DNA from: Antilocapra americana | Lineage: Eukaryota; Chordata; Mammalia; Artiodactyla; Antilocapridae | Direction of reading: 5' to 3' | DNA length: 64,000 nucleotides | NCBI GenBank assembly: GCA_007570785.1 | Contig: ML664152.1 | Coordinates: 1,110,640 to 1,174,639, forward strand | Part shown: positions 1-13,139 of the stretch, piece after piece | How the letters are laid out: every line of letters starts with the position of its first letter | How positions within the stretch are numbered: the first letter of the stretch is position 1 | The notes under the pieces: generated by a model | Database searches by the model: none | What the model was told of the DNA's origin: nothing | What the model saw: the letters and a program-made list of their open reading frames with translations, nothing else | Made by a program: the position numbers and the translations under genes

Positions 1-1797
<1,797 letters not shown>

Positions 1798-2030
1798 GTC
1801 ACTGGCCGTTGTGTCACCATAGAGCAAGGGCTGGGAGCAGGGTGGGCTGCAGTGACCGTGATGCTGGCCGGGCAGAGAGAAGTCGTGTCTGCTCTCGCTC
1901 CGGAGTTCCAGCTCGGGAGGGAGGGAGGGAAGATGGAGGAGGAGCCTGGTGGGGGGCGTCTCTCCCAGCTCTGGGTGAGTCACTGCCTCTCCCCTCCCCC
2001 TGGAGCTGCTGGGCTGGAGGATTAACCTCC
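1798..2030 (-). promoter_or_regulatory. COL6A1: COL6A1 5' UTR and proximal promoter
   Basis: This sequence lies immediately upstream of the COL6A1 ATG. It is GC-rich, has no convincing TATA box, and reads as pyrimidine-rich CCTCCC-type tracts on the gene strand (about 1915-1945 and 1985-2002). A consensus AP-1 heptamer (TGAGTCA on +, TGACTCA on the gene strand) is at 1976-1982. Collagen VI alpha-1 promoters are known to be TATA-less with several start sites. The exact transcription start cannot be placed from sequence alone. Confidence 0.6.
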
Positions 2031-2371
2031 CTGGTTTTTGAGGACTTTTATTTGCTTACAGTTCTCATGATGAGTTTAAGAAGTCTGAAAAAGAGTGCAT
2101 AACCCAAGACAAATTTCCCTGAAACATGTTTTGGGCGTTTCCAGTCTTCACCTGGGTCCACCAGCCTCTTCACCTCCCCCTCACTAACCAATTTCTACAA
2201 AGCTGTGCTGTTTGTTTAAATGTTTCGACTCCATGGATCTGTCTGACTTGCGAGCTGTCATGTAAATACCTCTTCACGTTCAGTCACATACATATTGACA
2301 AAAGGTATTTCATTTTTAATCTGGGGAAGTACAGAACAATACCTATGCCTACATTTATGTGTGTGCCTGTG

Positions 2372-2570
2372 CTCAGTCGTGTCCGACTCTTTGTGACCGT
2401 AGATTGTAGCCCACCAGACCCTCTGTCTACGGGATTTTCCAGGCAAGAATAATGGAGCGAGTTGCCACTTCCTTATCCAGATCTTCCTGACCCAGGGATC
2501 CAACCCGTGTCTCTTGAGTCTGCTGCATTGTCAGACAGGTTCTTTACCAGCTGAGCTACTGGGGAGGCTG
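2372..2570 (-). mobile_element. Bov-tA SINE with 11-bp target-site duplication
   Basis: This is a tRNA-Glu-derived ruminant SINE read from the right end. It shows the usual blocks (CAGTCGTGTCCGACTCTTTG, later AGGCAAGAATA, and the tRNA-derived head near 2540-2568). The 11-mer GTGTGCCTGTG occurs at 2361-2371 and again at 2571-2581, a perfect duplication that fixes the ends. Confidence 0.9.
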
Positions 2571-2581
2571 GTGTGCCTGTG

Positions 2582-4363
2582 TAGACAGAGACCCAGGGAG
2601 GAGCCAAGCCCCTGCTTCTGAGGACAGGCCACCCTGGGGCCTGCTGGGGGTGGGCTCCAGATGAGGCCACACCTACCCCTGTCCCAGAGAACATTCTAGA
2701 TCTTTCCCAGAGCTGGCACTGTTAACACTGGCCTAATATCAGCTGAAATGTTTTATAGTTTAAGACATGCGGAAATCGTGTAACCATAAGTTTGAGAGAA
2801 CTTTGGAAACCGTGCATCTCAGTGACTGCTGAAGCATCTCTTCCAGTGTCTCCCCGTACCTACTTTTTGAAGCTTGTGGACTGATTAGGGTGGTTTCTCC
2901 TGCCCCGCACCTCACCACCTCTGCTGTGGGCACTTCTCTCTGTGCCTCGGGGTCTGCTGTAGGCGCCCAGCTTCCAAGTCAAACAAAGGGCCTCAGCTCC
3001 TCATGCGAGGCTGTTACCTGCCGTGGCCTCTCCAAATCTGAGCTATTTTATCTGCAGAGATAGCAACTCTTAGGTTCTTGCAGGTTTGGAGAAGAAATTG
3101 AACCATATTGTGCAAAACCAGGAACTGTGAGTCTGGGGGACAGGGGCCCAGCTGAGTGGTTCTGAACGCATGAGATGGACCCGCCTTGGCAGTGTCAACA
3201 CCCCCCCCCCCCCCCCCCGGGCCAGCCAGGCCCCTGCCCCCTGCCTGCAGGACTCCCGGGAGCCGGGTAGATGGCACAGCTGCCCTGAGGGACCACCTGC
3301 CAGGGTGTAAGGGAGGAAGTTTGGGGCTCAGGGCTTTGCAGTCCCCCACTTGTGGAGAACAGAGAGGACAGGCAGCTGGGTGCTGCTGTCTCTTCCTCCC
3401 GCTCCCCCAGGGGCCTCGCTGACCCCTCCCCAGGGCGAGGGTGTCACTCATGTGAAGTCCGAGAGCAGCCTTGGGGGAGCGGGCCTTCCCCACAGCACTG
3501 CGGGGACCACAGGTGAGGCTGCCTGGTGGGAGCAACAGAATCTCCTACTTCCAGGCTCATGAGGGGACTGCTACAGGAACACACTCTGCCCGGAGGATGC
3601 AAGCCCCGCCCCCCACAACTGCACCTGGCATCCAGCATCTGTGAGAGGTGAGCAACACATCGAGAGATCCACTCGGACCGGGCAGGCAGGTAGCAAGGCT
3701 CCTGCAGGTTTGAACGGATCCACCCCACCATTGCATGACCCTGTCCCCGTGGCCAAGGTCTCCAGGGGAGGAGTCAAGGCCCTGGGGAGGGGCTAGGAGA
3801 CTTGGGGGCAGGAGGCTTGGGGATGGGGCTGTCCCCAGGAAGGGCAGGTGGTGACAGGAGCCCCGCTCCCGTGCCGGGTGGGTGCTTCAGGGAAGCACAG
3901 GTCACTTGCCCCAGGGTGCGGCCTGCAGTGTCCTCTGCCCCTAGGTGCCCGGAGGCCGCAAGAGTCGCTCCCTGGGCTCAGGCCTCCGAGGGGCTGGAGC
4001 ACTGGGCCCCGGGCTCTGATGGGAGCCCTCCGGGAGACCCTCGAACAGACTCCTGCACCTCCCCAATCCTTGAGTCACCAGAAGCCTGCAAAAGTAGGTG
4101 TGAGGAAAGAGGAAGTTATCCACCAGGGCGGTCGTCAGGGTTAAAACCCAACCATGGAGTGGGTGGAAGCGGGGAGGAAACGGCATCCGCAGCCACAGCC
4201 GGGAAGGGCCTGCTGCCCAGGCCCGCTGATGGAGGTGGGGGTGGGGCGCCCGACGGACCTTCCCTCCCCCTCACTCCCCTCCGTGGAGCAGCAGCGCCCC
4301 CTCCACCCTGAGGATGTCCTCAGCACAGCTCAAGGCAGGACAGCGCCTCTTTCTAGGGAAGTG
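2582..4363. other. Intergenic, no gene; includes an 18-base poly-C run
   Basis: Mostly unique, moderately GC-rich sequence upstream of COL6A1. The C homopolymer is at 3201-3218. ORFs here have no recognisable domain and overlap on both strands, as expected by chance in GC-rich DNA. Distal COL6A1 regulatory elements are possible but not demonstrable. Confidence 0.6.
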
Positions 4364-4656
4364 ATTTTGCTCAGTCATGTCCAGCTCTTTGTGACCCCAT
4401 GGATCACACAGTCCATGGACTCCTCCAGGCCAGAATACTGAAGTGGGTAGCCTTTCCCTTCTCCAGGGGATCTTCCCAGTCCAGGGATCAAACCCAGGTC
4501 TCCCGTATTGCAGGCAGATTCTTTACCAGCTGAGATACCAGGAAAGCCCAAGCATACTGGAGTGGGTACCCTATCCCTTCTCCAGGGGATATTCCCAACC
4601 CAGGAATTGAACTGGGGTCTCCTGCGTTACAGGCGGGTTCTTTACCATCTGAGCTT
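4364..4656 (-). mobile_element. Bov-A2-type SINE (dimeric)
   Basis: Two successive Bov-A-like monomers are readable, each with a GGAGTGGGTA / TTCTCCAGGGGAT block and each ending in a TTCTTTACCA-type block (near 4520 and 4640). The sequence is the reverse of the SINE sense strand. Ends are approximate. Confidence 0.85.
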
Positions 4657-5009
4657 AATACTCCTCTTTTCTCCTCAGCTGTCCTCCTTCCCTCTCTTCC
4701 CACCCTTTTCAGGCAGCGAGTATGGGGGCAGCCCCTTCAGCCATAGTCAGGGCCTGGGTCGTGCCAGGACCCCTGGGGCATGTTCCCCCACCTCCCCCAG
4801 CTGTGGGACCCTCTCCAGGATCTTGTGGGGGGCTACTAGCCAGGGGTCAGGCCCCACAGACTCAGAGTCACCCCCAGGAGGGCCAGCAGAGCCACAGCCG
4901 AGTGCCTTCATGAATGGAGGGTGAGTGGGTTACAGGGTAAGGAAGTGAGAGCAGAGCAGACCACTTCCCACTATGGTCTCTACATGCGTGCATCAGTGGT
5001 GATGCCCTG

Positions 5010-5203
5010 AGATGGGTGACGCTTCCATGGGTGACACCCCTAGATCAGTGATCCTCCCAGATGGATGACGTTCCCAGATGGGTGATGCCCCAAGATGGGT
5101 GATGTTCCCACATGGGTGATGCCCTCAGATGGGTGACACCCCCAGACAGGTGACCCCTCCAAATGGGTGACCCATCCAGATGGATGATGTTCCCAGGCGG
5201 GTG
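5010..5203. repeat. Minisatellite, about 16-18 bp unit, about 11-12 copies
   Basis: Degenerate tandem copies of a unit resembling GATGGGTGATGCCCCCA run through this stretch. On the minus strand they translate as a repetitive W/H/P-rich peptide, which is a consequence of the repeat and not a gene. Confidence 0.85.
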
Positions 5204-7070
5204 AAGCACCATCTGGCCTGGGCAGGTGGGGAATGTGGACATGCTTTGTGGGCCGTGGGGACACCCGTCAGGCCTCCAGGTCTTTGCTCCTTGGCTGTTA
5301 GAACAAGTTCACACCTATAGAGGATGGGATGGACAGTGTGCCTTGCTATGGGCAGTGAACCCCAGAACCTCCTCTCCTCATGCTCATAGCATTGTGTCCA
5401 CACAGTGAAGGTAGCCAGCGGGTGACCCCATGTTGTGCCTCATGCCACCAACCAAGTGGCAGTTCTCTGGGCAGCCTGTTGGTATAATGTCCAGAACACA
5501 CAACCAACTCTTTCAGGCCTGGCTCTGCACTCTTGGTGACCAGGACCCCGGTGGGGGCTAGTTCTTCCTGGCTGGTCTGGGCAGCTCCAGAGCCCCTATC
5601 TGACTCCCTCTCATCCACCTGCCTCTGTGTAGGCCCAGGGTTCAGGCCATGTGCAGTGAGGTCTCTGGTCTGAAGTAATCATATGGATGCAATCCAGAGG
5701 GCTTTCCTCTGTCCCATACTTGGGTGAGAGTTCCCATGGCCGCAGTCAGCTGATGGGTTGGATGGTACTAGTAACCCTTGGGAGCAAAGTCCAGTTTGCT
5801 GAATGCTGGTTCAGTGGTCTGAAATGGCACTTTCTGGGAAAAATTGTACATTTATAATTACAAACACTATTTTTCAAGACAGAAAGGGTTTTTCCCTATG
5901 TTTCCTGGTTCAAGGCTTCCTCTGACTCCAGGTTGGTAGGCAGAGATTACCCCCATTGTCCAGGCAGGGAAACTCAGGAGGGGTGTCTCAGCCATACGGT
6001 GGATGAGAGACCCATGGACTCAGACCCAGGCTGCTGCCCACTGCTGAGCCCTCGCTGATGAAGGTACACTGTCTGGCCCCACCCAGGGCTGCTTGGACCC
6101 ACACCAGGGTGAGCCGTCCTCCACAGTCTCAAAAAACTCAGATTCCTCCTGATAGAACTTTCTAGACCAGAAGGGCCCAGAGGATGGGTTGATGGGGGCC
6201 CCAGGGGTAGAGTGAAGTGAGGAGTGTCCCAGGAGCCTTGTTTCCTGAGCGATGACGGTGGGTGTTTCCAGAATGTCCTGCTCCTTCCTGGGTGTGGGTG
6301 ATGGAAAGCTGCCTTCATTTATAAACACCAAAGACTCAAACCCTCTTAGCATCTGTTGAACAAAATCCTTTTGATTTCTTTTTAATGCCTCAACTATTGA
6401 GTGAATTCCCTCCCAACTTAGAACATGATTCATCAAGGAAAATGTTTTCTGCAGCTACACATGTGGTTTCCATGGCGGTATGACCTAGCAGAGGTTGGAG
6501 CTGGGGGCACCAGACTAGCCCAGCTCCTGTCCCCGCCCCCAGCGTGGAGCAGCCTCTCCCTCCAGGCTCCTGGGGCTCAGAGGTGTGGACCGGTCATGGC
6601 CAGGCTGCCTGCCCAGGAGGAAGCGTTGGTAGATGGGGCATTTGAGTCACGCTGCCCTGCAGGCGGGACCCCTCGAGGAGTGACTCAGGTCCTAACCGTT
6701 CTAGCTGGCAACAGAAAGGCAAAGAGCCATTGGAAGAAGGGGCCAGGATGGGAAGGGAAGTGTCCACTGATGCCCACGTGTGCTGGCCACTCCGGATAAC
6801 AGGAGGCCCCCAGGGCCTCGGCCTGCAGAGTGGGTGGGGAACACCCACAAGGGAGTATGAATTAGAGCCAGTTCATTGCCAGGAAGGCATCCTATAGACA
6901 TATTTGTAAAACCAACAGGAAAATGATGGGTTTTAATTGAAAAAATGTGGCAACATTCCCCGAGAATCAATGATAGGGATTGTTCAGAAAATTATGGGGC
7001 CCCTCACTGTCCGAGGTCCACCAGCTGCAGAGAACAGAATTGGACATGCAGGCCTGGTGTGAGAGGCGCA
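5204..7070. other. Intergenic, no gene or clear repeat recognised
   Basis: This is unique-looking sequence. Both strands carry short unrelated ORFs with no family signature. No RNA gene or recent transposon is evident. Confidence 0.5.
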
Positions 7071-7175
7071 AGGGGAGGGTTGGCAGCAGGGGGTGCACTG
7101 GGGGAGGGTTGGCATTGGGGGGCACAGGGGGAGGGTTGGCAGTGGGGGGGCTCAGGGTGAGTGTTGGCAGCAGTG
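7071..7175. repeat. G-rich minisatellite, about 4 copies of a 25-28 bp unit
   Basis: The unit centres on GGGGGAGGGTTGGCA. Copies begin near 7071, 7100, 7128 and 7150 and are separated by variable GGGG runs. The plus strand is guanine-rich enough to form G-quadruplexes in principle. Confidence 0.75.
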
Positions 7176-7565
7176 GAGGGTGTGGGGCACATGGGTAGGG
7201 GCAGCAGCCCCTTTGTGCAGATCCAGCAGGGCTCCCCACTTGTCAGGGGAGGCTCTGGACACCCAGCCTCTGGCCGCCAGGTCCCTGGGCAGGAGGGGCT
7301 CAGCCTCATCTCGCCTGTGTGCACGAGCCTCTGTGCTCCCCTGTTCATCATGAGCTTCCCTGTGAAACTGCACTGAGAGGCTGTCACCAGGCTGCCCCAC
7401 CCCTCCCACCCCAGCTGCCCCGAGAAAATCCATGAGTCTGACTGGCTCGCGTCCCAGAGACATGTGCTGGCCTGATTTACTCTGTCATATTGCTCAAGAG
7501 CCAAGAGTCGGGTCCTCTGGTCAGCTGGAATCAGAGAGAGGCTGTGGTTGTGTTTGAAAAAACAG

Positions 7566-7650
7566 TGAAAAGGCAAGGAAAGGGGGAGAGAGGAAAGGGA
7601 GAGGGAGGGAGGAGGAAGGAGGGAGAGGGAGGGGGAGGAGAGGCAAGGAT
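7566..7650. repeat. Polypurine tract (GGA/GA-rich)
   Basis: About 85 bases are almost entirely A and G on the plus strand. Low-complexity sequence of this kind can form triplex (H-DNA). It produces spurious repetitive ORFs on both strands. Confidence 0.85.
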
Positions 7651-10463
7651 CCTCCAGACAGACTGTCTGTGATGGACACTGTGGGGGCTGCTCCCGCGTC
7701 CAGGGTAGGGGGCTGGGGCAGTTGCCCATCTGATAACTGTGAGACCTGTAGCGGGGGGTCGCCCCCTGGTCGCACTATGACTTGGCTTGTGGCAGTGGGG
7801 GAGTGGGGCTGGCATGGAGGCTGGGCGAGCATCCATAACTGTCTCTGTCACACAGTTCCCGGGGCTTCAGCTGGGGTGCTGCTTGTCTTTGGGGAGGGTG
7901 CCCCCCGCCTTTGTAAACAGAGGGTATTTCTTTGCCCTGAGTGGGTTAGGAGGGTAGACATAGGACCTGGAGGACAGACTGAGACACAGAACCCGGCTGC
8001 AGATCTGGAGGGGTTAATCTTCCCCCAGCTACCTCATGCTGGCCTCTGGTTCTGTGGAAAAAGCAAAACATCTGGCAATAAAATGTCTCTAATGGGCTCT
8101 GAGGCTGCGGGAGAAGCTTGGCTGCCTGCCTTGGAGATGCCGAAGGTTTAGACAGAACTTGGGGGCCCATGGGAGGCCCAGGCAGGACCCAGGGGGAGGG
8201 GGCTTCCCAGGCAGCCAGGGACCTGGCTGCCCACCACTGTCTCTCATGGGCCCAGAGCCCACCCGCTAGGGCCCCGGCTGCAAGAGCATTCCTGCAGACA
8301 AAGGTCACTCCTGCCCTGCTGGTGTTTGGGCCAGAGGTCCCGAGGCAGAGGCCCTGTGGGGTGGCCAGCCCTGTCCTGGCCGCTTGGAGGTGAAACCAGA
8401 CTCCATAAGGGTGAGGCCCCCATAGCCGGGGTCCCATACACAGAAGAGGAGCCCAAGGAAGGAGGGAGGCCCCTCCACTGGCCAGGCACAGGATAACCTC
8501 AGCCCTGGGTCACCGTGGCCCCTGGCCAGCAAGCCCCGCTCCTTGCTTCTTGCCCAGATAGTCCCAGGACCACAGCGTATGCAGAGGGCCACTGAGCCCC
8601 TTCGACCCTCAGCCTGACCGAACCACAGCTCTGGGAAGCTGCTGGTGTCCAGCCAGTTTACCCCAAGGTCCAGAACCCTAGGAGCTGGGGCCATCGGACT
8701 GGAGAGGTCCAGCCCTGTCCCCTGTTGTATGACCTCAGGCCAGCCACATCAGCTCCAAAAATTGTCCAGAGAAATCCCACCTCGCTTAGGGTGGGAGCTG
8801 GGGTGGGGGTGGTAACGACAGCATGGTGGGGTTAGGGGCATGGCGCTGGCCTGGAGACTGGGTGGCAAGCTTCCCACAAGGCCTGGAGTCGTGGGCACCA
8901 GTCCAGTGGGCCCGCCCTCCTGAGCCCGAGTCCACGTTTGGTCTCCATTTTCCCCACTTTAGCCTCACCTCTGGGATGAGCGGCGCTGAGTGTGGGTTGG
9001 GGGCAGCTGTGTGCTCAAGGTGAATAGCTGGGGTTCTCTGGAACATGTGGGGCTTGGCTGGGCTCTGCTTGTCCTCAGCCGTCCAGTCACACCCCAGAGA
9101 GAGTGTGCAGAACAGAACACTGATGTTCCAGGGAAAGGGGCCTCCAGGGGCCGTGGTTTTAAATTATTCCAAAGAAGCGCCATGACAGCCTCTACTTCCC
9201 GCTACGTGTCGAAGGGCCCAGGTGCGGGGCAGACAGGGAGCCCTATCTGCCCTGTGCCAGGCTACGGGTGTGTGCAGGGTGGGCTGAGGGAGATCAGGCC
9301 CTTGTCTCTGACCCCCAGGCTTCAGCACCAGGACTGAGGGTCTCTGTGGGCCATGGGCTGGCGCCAGTGTCCTCCATACATGCGGAAGCGGGCGCATCTG
9401 ACACTGGCTGGAGCTGGGAGGTCTCTGTCTGTGGGCCCCTCTGCTCCCCCCAGGCCCTCTCCCTGGAGGCAGATGAGGACGGGCATGGCAGGAGGGCTGG
9501 GGGCAGGACTCCTGGCCAGCACCCCTCCCTCCCATCACTCAGAGTGGCGGGGCAGGGGATGCCTGGAGAAATCATAAATTGGTCACTCCGGATAGGCGAG
9601 TGTGCTGGGCCTTGGGCGCCCTCTGCTGCCCTCTGGGGCCTCGTGCAGGCGCCCCCCTCCCAGCCGCGTCCAGGGCCTGAGCCCCAGGGGGCAGGTGGAG
9701 CATCTGCATCCAGGTGGGGGGCCCAGGGGACAACCGTGGGCAGGCAAGGGTCTCCTCAGGGGTGTCGCACGGTTTCCTCATGCGTTCTGGGTCTATTGTT
9801 TCACTTTATTCTGCTCTGTCTTAGGTTATTTTACTATTGCAGGTGGGGTCATCTCCGCCCACACTGAGTTCATAACCTGACCCTTCAGAATCATTTTCTG
9901 TGGTCGTTTATCCTGCGTTCTGGGGGGTTTCACGGGTGCAGTCCAGTCGGTGCTGTGTCCTCTTTTCCAGGTGTTGTGTCTCTATAGCTTTTCCCATCCA
10001 GCCTGCACACACCAAGTAGTGGGCATGGAGGGCTTGGCAGTGCCCTGCTCGGACCCCGTCATGGGCCAGCACACCATCCCCAGCACAGAAGGATCACGTT
10101 TGCACCTGCTTTGGAGAATGGCCCTGACCACTGAAGTAGCCTTTATGGACACCCGGAAGGCGAGGTCCACCCTGTGGGGCAGCCACAGCCCCCACGGAGG
10201 GATGGGTCCAGGAGCCACAAAGGCAAATGCTGTTGCCTCCAAGAGAGACTCACCCCCAGGGCTCTGTGGGGTCAGGTTAGTCAGTCTTGCCTGTGTGTTC
10301 CTGATAATCAAGGGTCTGCTTCTACTTAAGCAAGTATCATAGTTAGCATCAGAAACTTAACACTGATCAGATAACACTGCCTAATCTACAGAGCACATTC
10401 AAGTGCTTTTAATTATCACAGTAGTATGCTTTACAGCAAAGGGGAAAATTATATGTGTATATA

Positions 10464-10466
<3 letters not shown>
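7651..10466. other. Intergenic, no gene recognised
   Basis: GC-rich unique sequence. ORFs of up to about 200 codons overlap in several frames and have low-complexity composition. None shows a conserved domain, and no splice-linked exon series was recognised. Confidence 0.5.
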
Positions 10467-10513
<47 letters not shown>

Positions 10514-10523
10514 NNNNNNNNNN

Positions 10524-10571
<48 letters not shown>
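10467..10571. repeat. (AC)n microsatellite interrupted by a 10-N assembly gap
   Basis: Alternating AC runs from 10467 to 10513 and again from 10524 to 10571. Bases 10514-10523 are N. The true repeat length is therefore unknown. The ten Ns are probably a placeholder, but that is inference. Confidence 0.97.
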
Positions 10572-10573
<2 letters not shown>

Positions 10574-11557
10574 CTACTGCCTGGGTCAGCCTGGGATCAC
10601 ATCTTAGGTCTGGCTGTCAGGCCTCTTTAACATCTTCTTTGCCTTTCCTGACTTGACTTTTTTGAGGAGTCAGGCCACTTAGTTTGTAAAATGCATCTCA
10701 CTTTGGGTTTGCCTGATGTTCCCTCCTGATCAGCTTCAAGCTGTGTGTTCCTGGCAGGAATTCTGAGCCCTTCTTAGGACATGGGGTCAGGAGCCTCCCG
10801 AGGTCCATGTGTCCCTCCGGGAACATCATGGCTAATCAGGTCCCAGGTAAAGGGACATCAACTGAGATTTCCACTGAGCTCTTGCCATCTTCTGGGCACG
10901 TTCTTGGGGAACATGCTTTTCCTATTTCTAAGAAATTAAATTTCCTAATTCTCGTTAAATTTTCACCTACAAGTGTTTGACATCCTGTGATGATTCTTGA
11001 CGAAAACGACGCTGACTTTGACTTCTGTAATGGTGGGTTTTGAAATTTCCTTGTTTGATCTCCAGTTGTTTGCTTTCTGCTCTAAGGGAGAGTTTCCTCC
11101 TGCACCCCTTGAGTTTTCATGCATTTATTGCTGTGGGTACCCGTGGATTCTCCTCTTTTTCTGTAGCTTGTGGCCTGTGACTGCTGAGACTTTATTTGCT
11201 CACACTGACCTCCTGACTGCTGGCAGGACTTGGTGGAACCAGCCCTGTGTCTATGCTTCTCTGAGCACCAGCCTCCAGCTCACCCTCTCTCTGCTCTGCC
11301 CTGGACCAGCCACGTCCCCAGGGAGCCGGATTCCTTCTGAAACCTGCAGAGATAGCTCTAGAACCAAGGTCTGGAGGGATGTGTGTCGTGCTCATCTAGA
11401 TGCCTGTGTCCGACCAGGGCCAGCGGCCGTGTCCCTGGAGTGCCAGCAGTGCTGCCCAGATGTGCTTCCATCTTGGCCCAACAGCTGTGGCTCCTTTCCC
11501 GGGGTCTGGTTTGAGTCCATCAGGGACTTTGGCTGTAAACTCTCCCCCATTTTCTCC
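10572..11557. other. Intergenic, no gene recognised
   Basis: Moderately AT-rich sequence with a plus-strand ORF at 10997-11605 of 202 codons that shows no recognisable domain. The T-rich first part could be very old repeat, but I cannot assign a family. Confidence 0.45.
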
Positions 11558-11769
11558 TGTGTGATTACATTTCCTAGGATTGCTATAATGAAGTACACAC
11601 ACTAGGCAGCCTAAAGCCGTAGAAGTTTATTTTCTCACAGTCTAGAGGTGAGTGTCCTCTGGAGCTCTGCGGGAAGATCCTCCAGCCTCAGTGGCTCCTG
11701 GTCTCCCAGTCCGCGTGCAGCGCTCTGGAGGGTCTCCCAGTCAGCACTGAGAGAGTCAATTCCTAGGCA

Positions 11770-12225
11770 GGTTGCTAAGAAGTCTGGGGTCTCCGAGGAA
11801 GAGAAAGGGGTCTGGGGCTCTCAAGGAGAAGGTAGGGGTCTGGAATTCCCAAGGAGGAGGAAAGGACAAGCTTTTTTTTCTACATTCCTTGGTAAGGATT
11901 ATATAACAATAATGTATCCTGCTTGAGGACATGTTTCTCCTTCCTGAAAACCTTTTGACTAATCCTGTTATCTTAAAATGTATATTATGGGAGTAGGTCT
12001 AGTAAGATCTTTATAACCTTGAGAAATTCTTTTCATTTATTGTAATAACCAGTTAGAAAGTATATAATTCTCTTGCTGAGACTAGGGATGGGGCACTCAC
12101 TCTCTGTCCCCCTTCTGATGTCTGTGTCAGAAGCTTTCTCACTTTAATAAAACTCTGCCACACAAAAACTCTGAGTGATCAAGCCTGACCCCTGGTCCTG
12201 AAGCTAAATCTTCTTCAGAGATCAT
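11770..12225 (+). mobile_element. Endogenous retrovirus LTR, probable solo or partial copy
   Basis: The sequence runs through an A/G-rich block, an AT-rich middle and an AATAAA near 12147-12152, then a region resembling LTR R/U5 of ruminant ERVs, ending near TTCTTCAGAGATCA. No gag, pol or env coding is present alongside. Bases about 11558-11650 resemble a different mammalian interspersed repeat. Both assignments are from recognition only, and the ends are approximate. Confidence 0.55.
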
Positions 12226-13139
12226 GAAGCGGACACTGTTCACCGTAGGCATCAGCATGTGGTACCCTGGAGGGTCTCCTCGTCAGCATGCAGATCCTGG
12301 TGGCAGATGTGCCGTAATGGGGCCTCGCTTGGGCAGCCCAGTGGGGCTGCAGTGACCTCAGCCAAGGCCTGCTGCCTCTACCATCAGTGTCTTCATTTGC
12401 TGTGCATGGGGCTGTCCAAATAACTAGTGTTTCCTGTGAAATACTTGTGTGAGGAAACCCCAGAAGAATGTTTACAGCAGTGACCTTTGTAACAGGAAAA
12501 AGCAAACAGAACTGCAAATAACCCCAGTTCCACTTGCAATGGGCAGACACACGTGACCTGAATGTTGTTTGACCCTAAAAATGGGCCACAGCGTCAGTGG
12601 CCACACAAAAAGCCATGTGAAAAAATGCCTGTGATAGAAAATGCATTTAGTACGATTGAACTTATCAGCATTGAAAACTGTGCAAAATGAAACAACACTG
12701 TACAAGGAGGAGGTAAAACATATAGGGTGGGCGATAAAACAAATTCCAGGTGTGGTTTCCAGCGGGTAGAGAAGGGAGGCTGGGAGGAGGACTCCCACCT
12801 TCAGAGGACATGTAGGAAGCAAATATGTTTATTGACTTTTATATTAATCCATATATTTATTATTTTTAAGTTTCATTTCCCCCTGTGGATCTGAGACTTC
12901 ATCTGCTGTTGTTTCCAACATGGCATCAGTCCTACCCCTCCTTGTGACAAAGGTCAGGTATATTATAGGCCCAATGATACAGTTTTATAGATACTGTTTT
13001 CTACAATTGTTTTCTAAGTCAGGGGAAAAAAAGGAATATGTAATTATACTGTCTCTATAATTAAGTAAATACTAACTTTACTGGTGCTCTTGGTGCATGA
13101 GTTTGTGGGGACGTGAATTGCTGTCTGAGGTCCTGTGCT
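12226..13139. other. Intergenic, no gene; part may be old L1 3' sequence
   Basis: AT-rich sequence without a coding signal. The stretch around 12550-12830 has a composition like decayed LINE sequence, but no diagnostic block could be fixed. Confidence 0.4.

Noticed and set aside
5010..5203. Regular repeats with spacer-like differences, reminiscent of a CRISPR array
   Set aside because: Units are directly abutting and degenerate with no true spacers, in a mammalian genome; this is a minisatellite.
7004..7729. Minus-strand ORF of 241 codons with S/L/P-rich low complexity
   Set aside because: Spans the polypurine tract and the G-rich minisatellite; its composition reflects these repeats.
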